A DNA stretch of 64,000 nucleotides from Bacteroidota bacterium. Its GTDB lineage: Bacteria; Bacteroidota; Bacteroidia; Bacteroidales; JAAUTT01. Position numbers and translations under genes: made by a program. Below the pieces are notes generated by a model, which was not told where the DNA came from, did not search any database, and saw only the letters and a program-made list of their open reading frames with translations. The stretch is taken from assembly GCA_023429135.1 (NCBI GenBank), contig JAEYWD010000006.1, positions 1 through 64,000 of the forward strand. Reading direction: 5' to 3'. Of this stretch, positions 17,918 through 25,892 are shown piece by piece. Numbering within the stretch: position 1 is the first letter of the stretch; every line of letters starts with the position of its first letter.

Positions 17918-18256
17918 ATGAATTATAATACTGAATTAGCTGACAGAGTTCGAGAGTATCTGGCCGGAATCATAAAAATTGAAGTGGTCGAAAAACGGAT
18001 GTTTGGCGGTTTAGCATTTATGATAAATGGGAAAATGTGCATAAATGTGAGTGGAGAAAACCTAATGTGCCGCTTTAACCCTGAACTTACTTTAGAATTA
18101 TCGGAAAGAAAAGGATATATGCCAATGATAATGAAGGGCAAAGAAATAAAAGGGTACTGTTATATTGAACCTACTGGCTTTAAAGAGAAGGAAAACTTTG
18201 AGTTTTGGATAGACTTATGTTTACAATTTAACGAAATTGCACAAGCATCAAGGTAG
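17918..18256 (+). CDS. TfoX N-terminal domain protein
   Basis: A 112-residue single-domain protein matching the TfoX/Sxy N-terminal family: the RMFGGLAFMINGKMCINV block (residues about 27-44), then NLMCRFNPEL and a hydrophobic FWIDLCLQF end. The domain is associated with competence regulation in gammaproteobacteria, but stand-alone copies in other phyla have no established role. It is cytoplasmic and starts 24 bp after the E2 gene, so it may be on the same transcript. Confidence 0.8.
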   Translation: MNYNTELADRVREYLAGIIKIEVVEKRMFGGLAFMINGKMCINVSGENLMCRFNPELTLELSERKGYMPMIMKGKEIKGYCYIEPTGFKEKENFEFWIDLCLQFNEIAQASR

Positions 18257-18315
18257 GAATAAATGTCCATGAATACGGTGTTCCACCCCATTAAAGCCCT
18301 TCAGTAAATCAGTAT

Positions 18316-18345
18316 TTTGCAGTTCGTAATAAAATCCTAAATTTG
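18316..18345 (+). promoter_or_regulatory. Putative Bacteroidota promoter of the TPR/PD40 operon
   Basis: A -33-like TTTG (18316-18319) and a perfect -7 TAnnTTTG element (TAAATTTG, 18338-18345) are separated by 18 nt. Transcription would start near 18351, about 35 nt before the gene's ATG. Confidence 0.5.
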
Positions 18346-18386
18346 TCTTACTATTTTGTACCGGACACATTTAGATCCTATTGTTG

Positions 18387-20099
18387 ATGAATACAAAACT
18401 CATTCTGATATTTTTAACACTTGCCCTGGGGGTCCAAACTGCTTTTCCCCAAAAAAATGCCTCACCAAGAGAAATGTTTCTCGAAGCCGAATCTTATTTC
18501 CTTTACGAAGAATATAACGAAGCGCTGCCTCTATACATACAGCTTTCGATATTATATCCCAAAAATGATAATATAAACTATCATTTGGGACGTTGTTACC
18601 TCAACATCCCTTACGAGAAGGAGAAAGCCATTTCGCACCTCGAAAATGCAAGCAAAAATATTAGTCCCAAATACAAGGGATTCAGCTTGAAAGAGACTGC
18701 CGCACCAACAGATGCAGTTTATTACCTTGGTGATGCTTACCGGGTCAACAATCTTCTGGAGAAGGCCATTATACAGTATAAACGGTTCAAGCAAATGAGC
18801 GATCCTGAAATCTACGATCACCAAATGGTCGACAACCAGATTCGTGCCTGCGAAAACGCACTTATCCTTGAAAAACAACCAATTACTGTAACGTATACCA
18901 ACCTGGGAGAGAACTTAAACACCCGTTTTGCCGAAAGCAATGCCGTTATTTCAGGTGATGAATCTACCCTGGTATACTCGGCACAACTTCAGTTTTATCC
19001 TGCTGTTTTTTACTCATTCAAACAGAATGGCAACTGGAGCACTCCACTTAATATTAACCCCGATCTTGGTGTTGACGACGACTGTTTCCCCGTGGGAATC
19101 TCACACGACGGAAAAGAGCTGTTACTTTACAGGAACAACGAATACATGGGCGATCTTTATGTTTCGCGACTTGCAAATGGCAAGTGGACTAAAGTTAAAA
19201 AGCTTAACAATAACATCAATACCAAATACTGGGAGTCGCATGCATGCTTCTCCCGGGACGGTAAAAAGCTTTATTTCACAAGCAACCGTAAAGATTCTTA
19301 CGGAGGACTCGACATTTATGTCTCCACCAGGACCGATGTAAACCATGAAAACTGGGGAGCTGCACAAAATCTTGGTTCAACAATAAATTCAATGTTGAAT
19401 GAAGAAACTCCATTTATCACCGCCGACGGACGAAAAATTTATTTCAGTTCCCTGGGACACAACGGAATGGGAGGATATGACATTTTCGTTTCTTCGCTTG
19501 GAGCTGACGGAACCTGGGAAAAACCTGTAAACATAGGATACCCGCTAAATACAACAGATCACGACTTGTTTTTTCAGCCGGTTCGTGAAGGGAACGAAGG
19601 GTACATGACTCTTGCGAGAAATGATTCATACGGAAGAAATGATATCTATAAAGTTTCTGTTTCTGCACCTCAGGCCCAATTGGCATCTATTAACCAAAAA
19701 TTAAAAGTAACAGAAGCTACCGTTTCGAGCTCTGAAATAGATAAAAGTCTTTTAAAGCAGAACACAAAAGAGGATCTGAGTAATGAAACAAAGTTTGTAA
19801 ACAGTTTAGCCAATAAAGCTGAACCTGTTCTGGCTTCGGTAGTCGACAACGGGAAAGAAACTGAATCTGATTCAGTTGAAACATCCAATACATCATCTAA
19901 TACTCAATCTTTAGAGGAAGCAAGTATTCAGTCCATTCCAGCACAAAAATCAGATAACGATTCCAGCCTTTCTACCGGTCAGAAAAAGGCCTGGCACAAA
20001 CTTCTCTACGGCGGCTTGGGAATACTTGCAGTTTTTACTTTTTTTATATTACTTTTATTGCGAAAGTCACGAAAAAAAGAAGATAAACAGAATCTCTGA
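18387..20099 (+). CDS. TPR/PD40 beta-propeller envelope protein with C-terminal membrane anchor
   Basis: A 570-residue protein from the ATG at 18387 (the frame also runs from two TTG codons just upstream, rejected). It has a signal peptide ending AFPQ near residue 22, TPR-like helical repeats (about 30-150), and a PD40/WD40-like propeller (about 175-425) with repeated GKKLYFTSNRKDSYGGLDIY-type blades. A Ser/Thr/Asn-rich low-complexity linker follows, then one C-terminal membrane helix (GGLGILAVFTFFILLLL) and a basic tail. The fold resembles PorE-like proteins but lacks OmpA. It is transcribed 15 bp upstream of its OmpA-bearing paralogue, so the two may form one envelope complex. Confidence 0.7.
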   Translation: MNTKLILIFLTLALGVQTAFPQKNASPREMFLEAESYFLYEEYNEALPLYIQLSILYPKNDNINYHLGRCYLNIPYEKEKAISHLENASKNISPKYKGFSLKETAAPTDAVYYLGDAYRVNNLLEKAIIQYKRFKQMSDPEIYDHQMVDNQIRACENALILEKQPITVTYTNLGENLNTRFAESNAVISGDESTLVYSAQLQFYPAVFYSFKQNGNWSTPLNINPDLGVDDDCFPVGISHDGKELLLYRNNEYMGDLYVSRLANGKWTKVKKLNNNINTKYWESHACFSRDGKKLYFTSNRKDSYGGLDIYVSTRTDVNHENWGAAQNLGSTINSMLNEETPFITADGRKIYFSSLGHNGMGGYDIFVSSLGADGTWEKPVNIGYPLNTTDHDLFFQPVREGNEGYMTLARNDSYGRNDIYKVSVSAPQAQLASINQKLKVTEATVSSSEIDKSLLKQNTKEDLSNETKFVNSLANKAEPVLASVVDNGKETESDSVETSNTSSNTQSLEEASIQSIPAQKSDNDSSLSTGQKKAWHKLLYGGLGILAVFTFFILLLLRKSRKKEDKQNL

Positions 20100-20114
20100 C
20101 TCTAATTCTCAACC

Positions 20115-22112
20115 ATGACAAAACCTACATTCATACTACTGCTTTTTATCTGTATATCAAAGTTAGCCATTGCACAGCTTTCACCGGAGAAAATTGCCGA
20201 AGGTATTCAGGAAGCAGATGAATACATCCTTTCCGAAGATTATAAAGAAGCATTGCTTGTTCTCAATAAACTTTCAGAAAAAGGAGCCGGAAATGCAAAC
20301 ATAGATTTCAAAACAGGTTTCTGTTATTTGCAAACGGTAGCTGAAAAAGACAAGGCATTTTCTTTCCTGAAAAATGCTTCGGAAAATATTTCTAAGAATT
20401 ACAATCAGAACGATCCAGCAGAGAAAAATGCACCTACTGAGGCTCTCCTTTATCTGGGAGATGCATATAGAATAAAAAACAACCTTTCGCAGGCTGTAAC
20501 CTGTTACAAAAAATTTGCAAGCATTGCAGAGAATGATAAATCGAAAGAAATAGCTGAGAAGAGGATTAAAGAGTGTCAGATTGCGAAGTTACTTCAAAGC
20601 AAACCAATAGATGCCAGGTTGGAAATGTTGCCCGAAGAAATAAACCAAGGCCTTGCTAACCTCAATCCGGTAACCTCAGCCGATGGTAAAACCCTGATTT
20701 TTTCGAGAAAAATGAAATTTTACGATGCCATCTTTTTTACCAAAAAAGCAGGAGAAAACTGGCAAGCGCCCAACAACATTACCACACAGGTTGGATCGGA
20801 TGGCGAATTTTACCCCACAGCACTTTCTGCTGATGGTACCCGATTACTGCTTAGCAGTTACAATGCTCTTAGCGGCCAGGATATTTACGAAAGCACCTGG
20901 ACAGGTTCCCGATGGACAAAACTCAAAAAACTCGATGAAGGTGTTAACTCAAAATTTGTAGAAGTAAATGCCAGTTATTCGCCCGATGGTAAAACAATCT
21001 TTTTTGCCTCAAACCGCGACAATGGCTTTGGTGGATACGATATTTACAAAAGCGATCTGCGCGCCGACGGAAGCTGGTCGAGGGCAATCAACCTTGGCCC
21101 TACTGTTAACACACTGGGAGATGAGAAAAACCCTCACCTGATTGACGATGGAAAACTTTTAATATTCAGCTCCGAAGGTCATTTATGTATGGGTGGTTAT
21201 GATCTTTTCTATATCGACTACCCCATTCAATCCAATTCAACAGTTAAAAACGTAGGTTATCCCATTAATACTGTTTTAGACGATCTGTCGTTTTATCCGG
21301 TTCAATCGGAAAAATCAGGATTTATTGCAAAACATAGCGAAAATGCAAAAGGAGAAACCGATATCTTCAAGATTCATTTCGAATCCTTATCAAAACTTTT
21401 CGAAATATCAGTAAAAACACCGCTTGAAATTACCGGACTTGCATCGGGTGATAGTGTTTGGCTTTTTATGGTTGATGCATCGTTGAATGACACCATTGAT
21501 AGAAAAAAATTACTGGGTAATCCAGGTACAATCAGCTATCAGCTTTATCCGGGGAGTTTTAAACTAATTGCAGAAAATTCCGACAAGCAATCGCAAACAG
21601 CAGCTTTTAACGTTCCCGAAACATCCAACGAAAATACAATTCAAATACCCCCTTTAACAGTTGCCTTCAACAGCAGCGAACCTCTTCTGGCTGCAAATGC
21701 TTTGGTAAAAAAGGATTCAGTGCAAATACGCAACATTCTGTTTGAATTTAATAGCTTTGTGTTGAATGGTGAATACGAATCCATGTTAAATGAAATAGCC
21801 CGAATATTGGCAGAAAATCCAGCCATAACTCTTTCTCTTACTGGTTATGCCGATAGTCTGGGACAGGAAGCCTATAATAAAATACTGTCACATAAACGGG
21901 CTGGTGAAGTTTTGCACACCCTCCGTAATAAGGGAATAGACAGTTCCAGGATAAAAGCAACAGGCGGAGGCAGTACAAACTTTATCACGGTAAATTCAAA
22001 CTCTGAAGGTCGTAAATATAACCGCAGGGTTGAGATAAGCATCGGAAATGTTCCTGAAAATATTATTATTATGAAAAAAACGGATGTTCCATTAAGGTTA
22101 ATTTTAAAATAA
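20115..22112 (+). CDS. TPR/PD40 beta-propeller OmpA-family protein (PorE-like architecture)
   Basis: A 665-residue exported protein: signal peptide (residues 1-20), TPR-like repeats (about 25-150), PD40 propeller (about 170-430; blades with GKTIFFASNRDNGFGGYDIY), a beta-sandwich linker (about 440-520) and a C-terminal OmpA domain (about 540-655) with the peptidoglycan-binding signature LTGYADSLGQEAYNKILSHKRAGEVL-type helix, shown here only in part, and YNRRVEI. The order TPR-propeller-linker-OmpA is that of PorE, a type IX secretion component, but many Bacteroidota paralogues have other roles. A decayed copy of its 3' end lies at 31055-31197, on the far side of the peptide-export island. Confidence 0.75.
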   Translation: MTKPTFILLLFICISKLAIAQLSPEKIAEGIQEADEYILSEDYKEALLVLNKLSEKGAGNANIDFKTGFCYLQTVAEKDKAFSFLKNASENISKNYNQNDPAEKNAPTEALLYLGDAYRIKNNLSQAVTCYKKFASIAENDKSKEIAEKRIKECQIAKLLQSKPIDARLEMLPEEINQGLANLNPVTSADGKTLIFSRKMKFYDAIFFTKKAGENWQAPNNITTQVGSDGEFYPTALSADGTRLLLSSYNALSGQDIYESTWTGSRWTKLKKLDEGVNSKFVEVNASYSPDGKTIFFASNRDNGFGGYDIYKSDLRADGSWSRAINLGPTVNTLGDEKNPHLIDDGKLLIFSSEGHLCMGGYDLFYIDYPIQSNSTVKNVGYPINTVLDDLSFYPVQSEKSGFIAKHSENAKGETDIFKIHFESLSKLFEISVKTPLEITGLASGDSVWLFMVDASLNDTIDRKKLLGNPGTISYQLYPGSFKLIAENSDKQSQTAAFNVPETSNENTIQIPPLTVAFNSSEPLLAANALVKKDSVQIRNILFEFNSFVLNGEYESMLNEIARILAENPAITLSLTGYADSLGQEAYNKILSHKRAGEVLHTLRNKGIDSSRIKATGGGSTNFITVNSNSEGRKYNRRVEISIGNVPENIIIMKKTDVPLRLILK

Positions 22113-22674
22113 CCACTCCAGTAAATACCAGAACTTATGACTATGAACATGGAACATTACTGAATAATTATTTTTTTGATAAAATACATTATATGTATCT
22201 TTTTGCTAATAGACCTGGTGAAAAGAAAAAGAACGACGGGGCTGGTAAGATCCGTAATTATCACCTTTAGCGTTTTAAGTGAATTATTTTAATCAACTTC
22301 ATCCTTTCCCTAAACGGGACGAAACCGGACCAGGTTTTTTATTACATAAATTTTGTTGACTTCATTTCTATAACTTTGATTATAAATTTATTTTTATCAC
22401 GAGAAAGGAGCCTGAATAAATCCACCAGGCAGATTTTAAAACATCGATCATGAGAAAATTTCAACTTAGATCAAATGCGCCGATTACAATTTGAGACTTT
22501 TCGGGATACTTTAGCAATTGTGGAGGATGTTCAACAATTGTTGTACTATACATATTCATCTACAGAAACCGGAGTTTCATCCTTAAAATTAATCTATCCA
22601 TTAACAAGTTTTGCAATTACATGACAATAATCATATTATTGCAAACTCATAACCAAAACAAAGAACCAACCCTT
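22113..22674 (+). promoter_or_regulatory. 562-bp non-coding region upstream of the island regulator
   Basis: No convincing gene is present. A perfect -7-type element TAACTTTG (22371-22378) with TTTG at 22352-22355 (spacing 15, short) could be a promoter. A 12-bp palindrome CAACAATTGTTG (22532-22543) lies 131 bp before the regulator ATG and could be its autoregulatory site. Only very short ORFs (14 and 49 codons) occur. Confidence 0.35.
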
Positions 22675-22998
22675 ATGATTTTAAACAAATACCTTTCAAG
22701 ATTACAAAGGCTTGATCAATTGATACGGCAAAACCAAACCGGCGCACCGAAAGAACTTGCACATAAAATGGGAATAAGCGAACGACAAGCCTATAATTAC
22801 ATTGAAGACATGAAAGAATTAGGCTTACCTGTTTTCTACGACCGATACAGGCAAAGTTATTGCTATGAAGAGCCTGTGGAATTATCCATAAACGTTAGCT
22901 TTAGAAACCTGAGTTCCGGGGAGATTACAAAAATTGAAGGGGGAAGGTTTTCAATTATTAATGACGATTCCCTTCTGGTCAAAAGCTTCTTATATTAA
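22675..22998 (+). CDS. Small HTH transcriptional regulator of the peptide island
   Basis: A 107-residue protein when started at the ATG at 22675; the frame is open from 22621 but those 18 residues are not part of the domain. Residues about 5-60 form a winged-helix/HTH_11-like domain (LDQLIRQNQTGAPKELAHKM, then GISERQAYNYIEDMKELGLP), followed by YDRYRQSYCYEE. The C-terminal 40 residues carry no recognised sensor domain. It is the first gene of the island, and two copies of one palindrome precede the peptide genes downstream, so it is the natural candidate for binding them. Whether it activates or represses is not visible. Confidence 0.75.
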   Translation: MILNKYLSRLQRLDQLIRQNQTGAPKELAHKMGISERQAYNYIEDMKELGLPVFYDRYRQSYCYEEPVELSINVSFRNLSSGEITKIEGGRFSIINDDSLLVKSFLY

Positions 22999-23028
22999 TT
23001 TCTTTGTTATAATTATTCTTTTGATTTA

Positions 23029-23047
23029 ACTGCAAAAATATTGCAGT
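23029..23047. promoter_or_regulatory. Putative operator, copy 1 (ACTGCAA-N5-TTGCAGT)
   Basis: A perfect inverted repeat ACTGCAA (23029-23035), spacer AAATA, TTGCAGT (23041-23047). It lies 90 bp before the first peptide ATG. The same half-sites with the same spacing recur at 25591-25609 upstream of the third peptide gene. Confidence 0.7.
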
Positions 23048-23137
23048 GGCATTTTTTATCATTGTCTTGATTGATCCTAGGAAAATCAAAAGGAGAAACG
23101 AATAGCCTTAAAATATTCGTAAATTCAAATTTTTAAC

Positions 23138-23290
23138 ATGAAAGATTTACAAACTTACAACTTAGTTGAATTAGATTCCCAAGAAATGAAGGAAGCTCAT
23201 GGAGGATTTCCTGTATTAGCTGCTTTTGCTATTGGCTTCGTTATTGGGGTAGGAGTTAAACTTTGGGATTATTACCGTGATAATGATTAA
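23138..23290 (+). CDS. Double-glycine leader peptide 1 (bacteriocin-like)
   Basis: A 50-residue peptide. The 23-residue leader ends ELDSQEMKEAHGG, a classical double-glycine leader for C39 peptidase exporters. The predicted 27-residue core begins FPVLAAFAIGFVIGVGVKLW and ends with a charged tail (DYYRDND). The core is a hydrophobic helix carrying a GxxxG motif (GFVIG), as in two-peptide class IIb bacteriocins. No modification enzyme (LanM, radical SAM) lies nearby, so the product is probably unmodified. It is followed 4 bp later by peptide 2, which has the same length and a related core. Bactericidal or signalling activity is inferred only. Confidence 0.85.
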   Translation: MKDLQTYNLVELDSQEMKEAHGGFPVLAAFAIGFVIGVGVKLWDYYRDND

Positions 23291-23294
23291 AACT

Positions 23295-23447
23295 ATGGAA
23301 CGTTCTGAATTAAAAGAGCTTGATCTCAAGGAGATGCAAGCAGTGAGTGGAGGTGTATTCCCTTTTGTTGCATTATTCATTGGATTTTGTGTAGGCGTCC
23401 TGGTAGGAGGGCTTATTGTTGGAGATACAAAAGTTGAAGCCAACTGA
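23295..23447 (+). CDS. Double-glycine leader peptide 2 (bacteriocin-like)
   Basis: A 50-residue peptide, 4 bp after peptide 1 and probably translationally coupled. The 20-residue leader ends ELDLKEMQAVSGG. The 30-residue core begins VFPFVALFIGFCVGVLVGG and contains overlapping GxxxG motifs, one unpaired Cys, and a polar end (DTKVEAN). It shares FPxxAxF and IGFxxGV with peptide 1, so the two arose by duplication or form a two-component pair. Export and leader removal would be by the C39 ABC transporter at 27886-30051. Confidence 0.85.
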   Translation: MERSELKELDLKEMQAVSGGVFPFVALFIGFCVGVLVGGLIVGDTKVEAN

Positions 23448-23464
23448 AGCCAGATCTAAAAAAA

Positions 23465-23494
23465 GAAAGAGTGTTACCATTTTAACACTCTTTC
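23465..23494 (+). terminator. Hairpin between the peptide pair and the outer-membrane gene
   Basis: A perfect 12-bp stem (GAAAGAGTGTTA at 23465-23476 with TAACACTCTTTC at 23483-23494) with a 6-nt loop. The 3' T-run is short and interrupted, so termination may be partial. It lies 17 bp after the peptide 2 stop and 27 bp before the next start, and would let the peptides be made in excess over downstream proteins. Confidence 0.65.
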
Positions 23495-23521
23495 CATTGC
23501 TAAATTTAAATATTTTAACAT

Positions 23522-25456
23522 TTGAAAAATATATTTCTAGTATTGGTGCTTATAAGCCAATCGTTGTATTCACAAAACATTACTATAAATGGAAAAATTG
23601 TAGATGAAATCACTCAACAGCCGATTCCGTTTGCGACTATTGGAGTTTCACATTTTGGAATTGGGACTATAAGCAATGAAGATGGTTACTTTAGGTTGGT
23701 TGTGCCCCAAAATGCAACAAAAAGAAATTTACTTATTAAGCAAATTGGCTATAAACCAAAAGAAATTTCATTTAATGGCATAGAGAAAAACTTCACATTT
23801 TCTTTAACCCCAGACCCTGTTTTATTGAATGAAGTACTGGTAGTTCCAGACAATTTTATAAAAAAGTTGATAAAAGATGCATATGACTCAATAAAAGTAA
23901 ATTACTCCCTTTCACCAATACTTTATACGGGTTTTTACAGGGATGCCCAATTCTTAAATGATACCGTATATCTTACTTTTATTGAAGCAATTCTTAATGT
24001 TTTCAAAGATGGATACCTTAATTCTCATGGATCAGGTCAGATCAGTATACTGAAATCAAGAAAATACAATCGCCCGGGAATGGACTCATTGAATAACGTA
24101 CAATTTTATGGCGGGGCATTTCTTCCAATAGACTTTGATTTTGTTTATTCCCATACAAGTTTTATTAATCCCAATTCTTTCAAGAAATATACCTATACAA
24201 TTTCAGAAACAACAAAAGAAAATGGCAGTGGTTCATATACCGTTTCCTTTTGTACAAAAGATAGCTCTTCTGGAAGTTCTCATGGGAGCTTTGTTTTAGA
24301 TAAAAAAACATTAGCATATTTGGAAATAAATGGGACTAAGCAATTGCCAAACAAAGTTCTTAATCTTACTCCTTTCCATTGGAATAACATTAAATACTCC
24401 ATAAAATATCAAGAATATAAGGATAAAATGCATTTAAGCTATGCTATTGTAAAATCAAAAGGGTATAATAGTAATACAAAAAAAATCGTTTTTAAAGAAA
24501 GAGAATTTGTTACAACTTCAATAGAAGCTGATTCTGTCAGACCAATTCCTTTCAATAAACAACTACGTTATTCAGATATAATTAATCTGAAATCCGAAAA
24601 TTATTTAAGTTCAGATTGGAAGGATTATACCATTATAGAACCTTCCAATCGCTTTTCAAAACAAAATACACTGAAGTATGATCAGGATGAATCTAATGAA
24701 ATTCTTAACCAAAAAAATATAGTAAGGTTATCTAAGAGGAATCAGGCAATTCGTTTTTTTACAAAAATTAACTATAGAATAGGTTTTAATATTGCTTCCT
24801 ATTCAATATCAAACGCCAATTATTCGATAAGTTATTTAGATAAAAAATTAAATTCCATTAATATTTCTAAACAATCCAATTCCTTTGAATATTTCCCCAC
24901 TTTAATTTCGGAGTTTAGCTATTCAATAAATCAACATTTGGCAATATATTATCAAACTAGAAGCAGTCTTTATAAAGATTACAAATTAAATGATTTAAAT
25001 GTCGGGTTTAGGTACAAGCAATTATTATTTTCTAATAATACGAATTGGATAGTAAATTTTAACATCAAATATTCGCGATATAAAATGTTGCTTAGTTATG
25101 GCTCGGTTAACATTGATAAAGAAATACAAATTAGCAAAAAGAACTTTGATGCCTCAAATATAAAAATTTATACTGGTAAACTTTATAGTGGAATTAATCC
25201 GGGGATAACAATTATGAAAAAAATGGGCAGATTATTAAGCCTTTACTTGGAGTCGTCATATTTTATAAAACTTGATGAGAAAGATATGGCTCAATTTACT
25301 GAAGGTTCAGGTTTTTTTTTACTAAGAAAAACACAAACACTGCCATTGATAAATAGAGGAATTACTTTTTTGAAAAATTCCATTCCAGAGAGAGAAATTT
25401 CAATTGAGGAGAATGTTCCAATAAATATATCATTTGGCTTAAGTTTTGATTTTTAA
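23522..25456 (+). CDS. CarboxypepD_reg-like outer-membrane protein of the peptide island
   Basis: A 644-residue exported protein with a signal peptide (about residues 1-17, ending LYSQ). Residues about 18-100 form a carboxypeptidase-regulatory-like beta domain (ITINGKIVDEITQQPIPFAT, then GIGTISNEDGYFRL), which usually precedes outer-membrane barrels in Bacteroidota. The rest is long, AT-rich and beta-rich, ends in Phe (GLSFDF) and looks like a barrel; the family is not securely recognised. There is an in-frame TAA two codons upstream and no early ATG, so the start must be TTG at 23522. It could be a surface receptor, immunity factor or outer-membrane exit for the peptides, since no TolC-like gene is present. 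Confidence 0.6.
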   Translation: MKNIFLVLVLISQSLYSQNITINGKIVDEITQQPIPFATIGVSHFGIGTISNEDGYFRLVVPQNATKRNLLIKQIGYKPKEISFNGIEKNFTFSLTPDPVLLNEVLVVPDNFIKKLIKDAYDSIKVNYSLSPILYTGFYRDAQFLNDTVYLTFIEAILNVFKDGYLNSHGSGQISILKSRKYNRPGMDSLNNVQFYGGAFLPIDFDFVYSHTSFINPNSFKKYTYTISETTKENGSGSYTVSFCTKDSSSGSSHGSFVLDKKTLAYLEINGTKQLPNKVLNLTPFHWNNIKYSIKYQEYKDKMHLSYAIVKSKGYNSNTKKIVFKEREFVTTSIEADSVRPIPFNKQLRYSDIINLKSENYLSSDWKDYTIIEPSNRFSKQNTLKYDQDESNEILNQKNIVRLSKRNQAIRFFTKINYRIGFNIASYSISNANYSISYLDKKLNSINISKQSNSFEYFPTLISEFSYSINQHLAIYYQTRSSLYKDYKLNDLNVGFRYKQLLFSNNTNWIVNFNIKYSRYKMLLSYGSVNIDKEIQISKKNFDASNIKIYTGKLYSGINPGITIMKKMGRLLSLYLESSYFIKLDEKDMAQFTEGSGFFLLRKTQTLPLINRGITFLKNSIPEREISIEENVPINISFGLSFDF

Positions 25457-25462
25457 AAAAAT

Positions 25463-25505
25463 ATGCTTAGTATACAAAACTTCTTTCCGATTTCTGATAC
25501 GAAAA
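25463..25505 (+). pseudogene. Decayed 5' end of an hlyD-like gene
   Basis: About 43 bp starting with ATG match the first 44 bp of the intact hlyD-type gene at 26654 at roughly 35 positions, including ATGCTT, ATACAAAAC, TCCGATTTCT and TACGAAAA. The first six codons encode the same residues (MLSIQN) with one synonymous codon. A 1-bp shift follows and similarity fades. It probably marks where the peptide 3 cassette was inserted or duplicated next to hlyD. Confidence 0.6.
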
Positions 25506-25586
25506 AATCATCCAAACCCGCACACCAACAAGGGGTCAGCATGACCAGATGGAGGGGTCAATATTACCGGAATATCTGTCTCACCG

Positions 25587-25613
25587 TCTCACTGCAATAA
25601 TATTGCAGTGAGA
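25587..25613. promoter_or_regulatory. Putative operator, copy 2, extended 27-bp palindrome
   Basis: A perfect palindrome with arms of 13 nt (25587-25599 and 25601-25613) around one central base. Its core ACTGCAA-TAATA-TTGCAGT equals copy 1 at 23029-23047. It lies 63 bp before the peptide 3 ATG. A possible promoter follows: TTG (25624-25626), 20 nt, then AATTTTTG (25647-25654), one base off TAnnTTTG. Confidence 0.7.
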
Positions 25614-25676
25614 TTATCTATTCTTGTAATACTAAACGTTTAGATAAATTTTTGTTTTAATTTAAAAAATTTAAAA

Positions 25677-25841
25677 ATGGAAAATTTTGATTTAAAAACC
25701 GCTCAATTAACTGAGCTAGATTTTAGTGAAATGAAATCGACTGATGGTGGTATATTGCCATTATTAATCATTGGTGCAGCCATTTTGCTTTCTGGATGTT
25801 ATGCTGAAAGACGCGTTCCTCAACCAAATTATGACAAGTAA
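25677..25841 (+). CDS. Double-glycine leader peptide 3 with lipobox-like core
   Basis: A 54-residue peptide. The 25-residue leader ends ELDFSEMKSTDGG, the same signature as peptides 1 and 2. The core begins ILPLLIIGAAILLSGC, a short hydrophobic run ending in a lipobox-like LSGC, and continues with a basic/polar tail (YAERRVPQPNYDK). It could be exported through the C39 system like the others; the lipobox raises the alternative that a lipid is attached at Cys41. It has its own operator copy and is followed after 51 bp by a small membrane protein gene. Confidence 0.75.
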   Translation: MENFDLKTAQLTELDFSEMKSTDGGILPLLIIGAAILLSGCYAERRVPQPNYDK

Positions 25842-25892
25842 AACTAATAGTTACAGGTTTAAAATTTAAGCCTGTAACTTTATAACAATATC

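Noticed and set aside
22475..22624. 49-codon ORF upstream of the regulator (begins MRRLQFETF)
   Set aside because: No signal, leader or domain pattern, no clear ribosome site, and it runs up to the regulator's untranslated region. Probably chance.
23138..23447. Lanthipeptide or other modified-peptide precursors
   Set aside because: Cores have few Ser/Thr/Cys and no LanB, LanM, YcaO or radical SAM gene is in the island.
23522..23560. Search for an ATG start for the outer-membrane gene
   Set aside because: An in-frame TAA two codons upstream and no ATG before the signal peptide leave TTG as the only sensible start.
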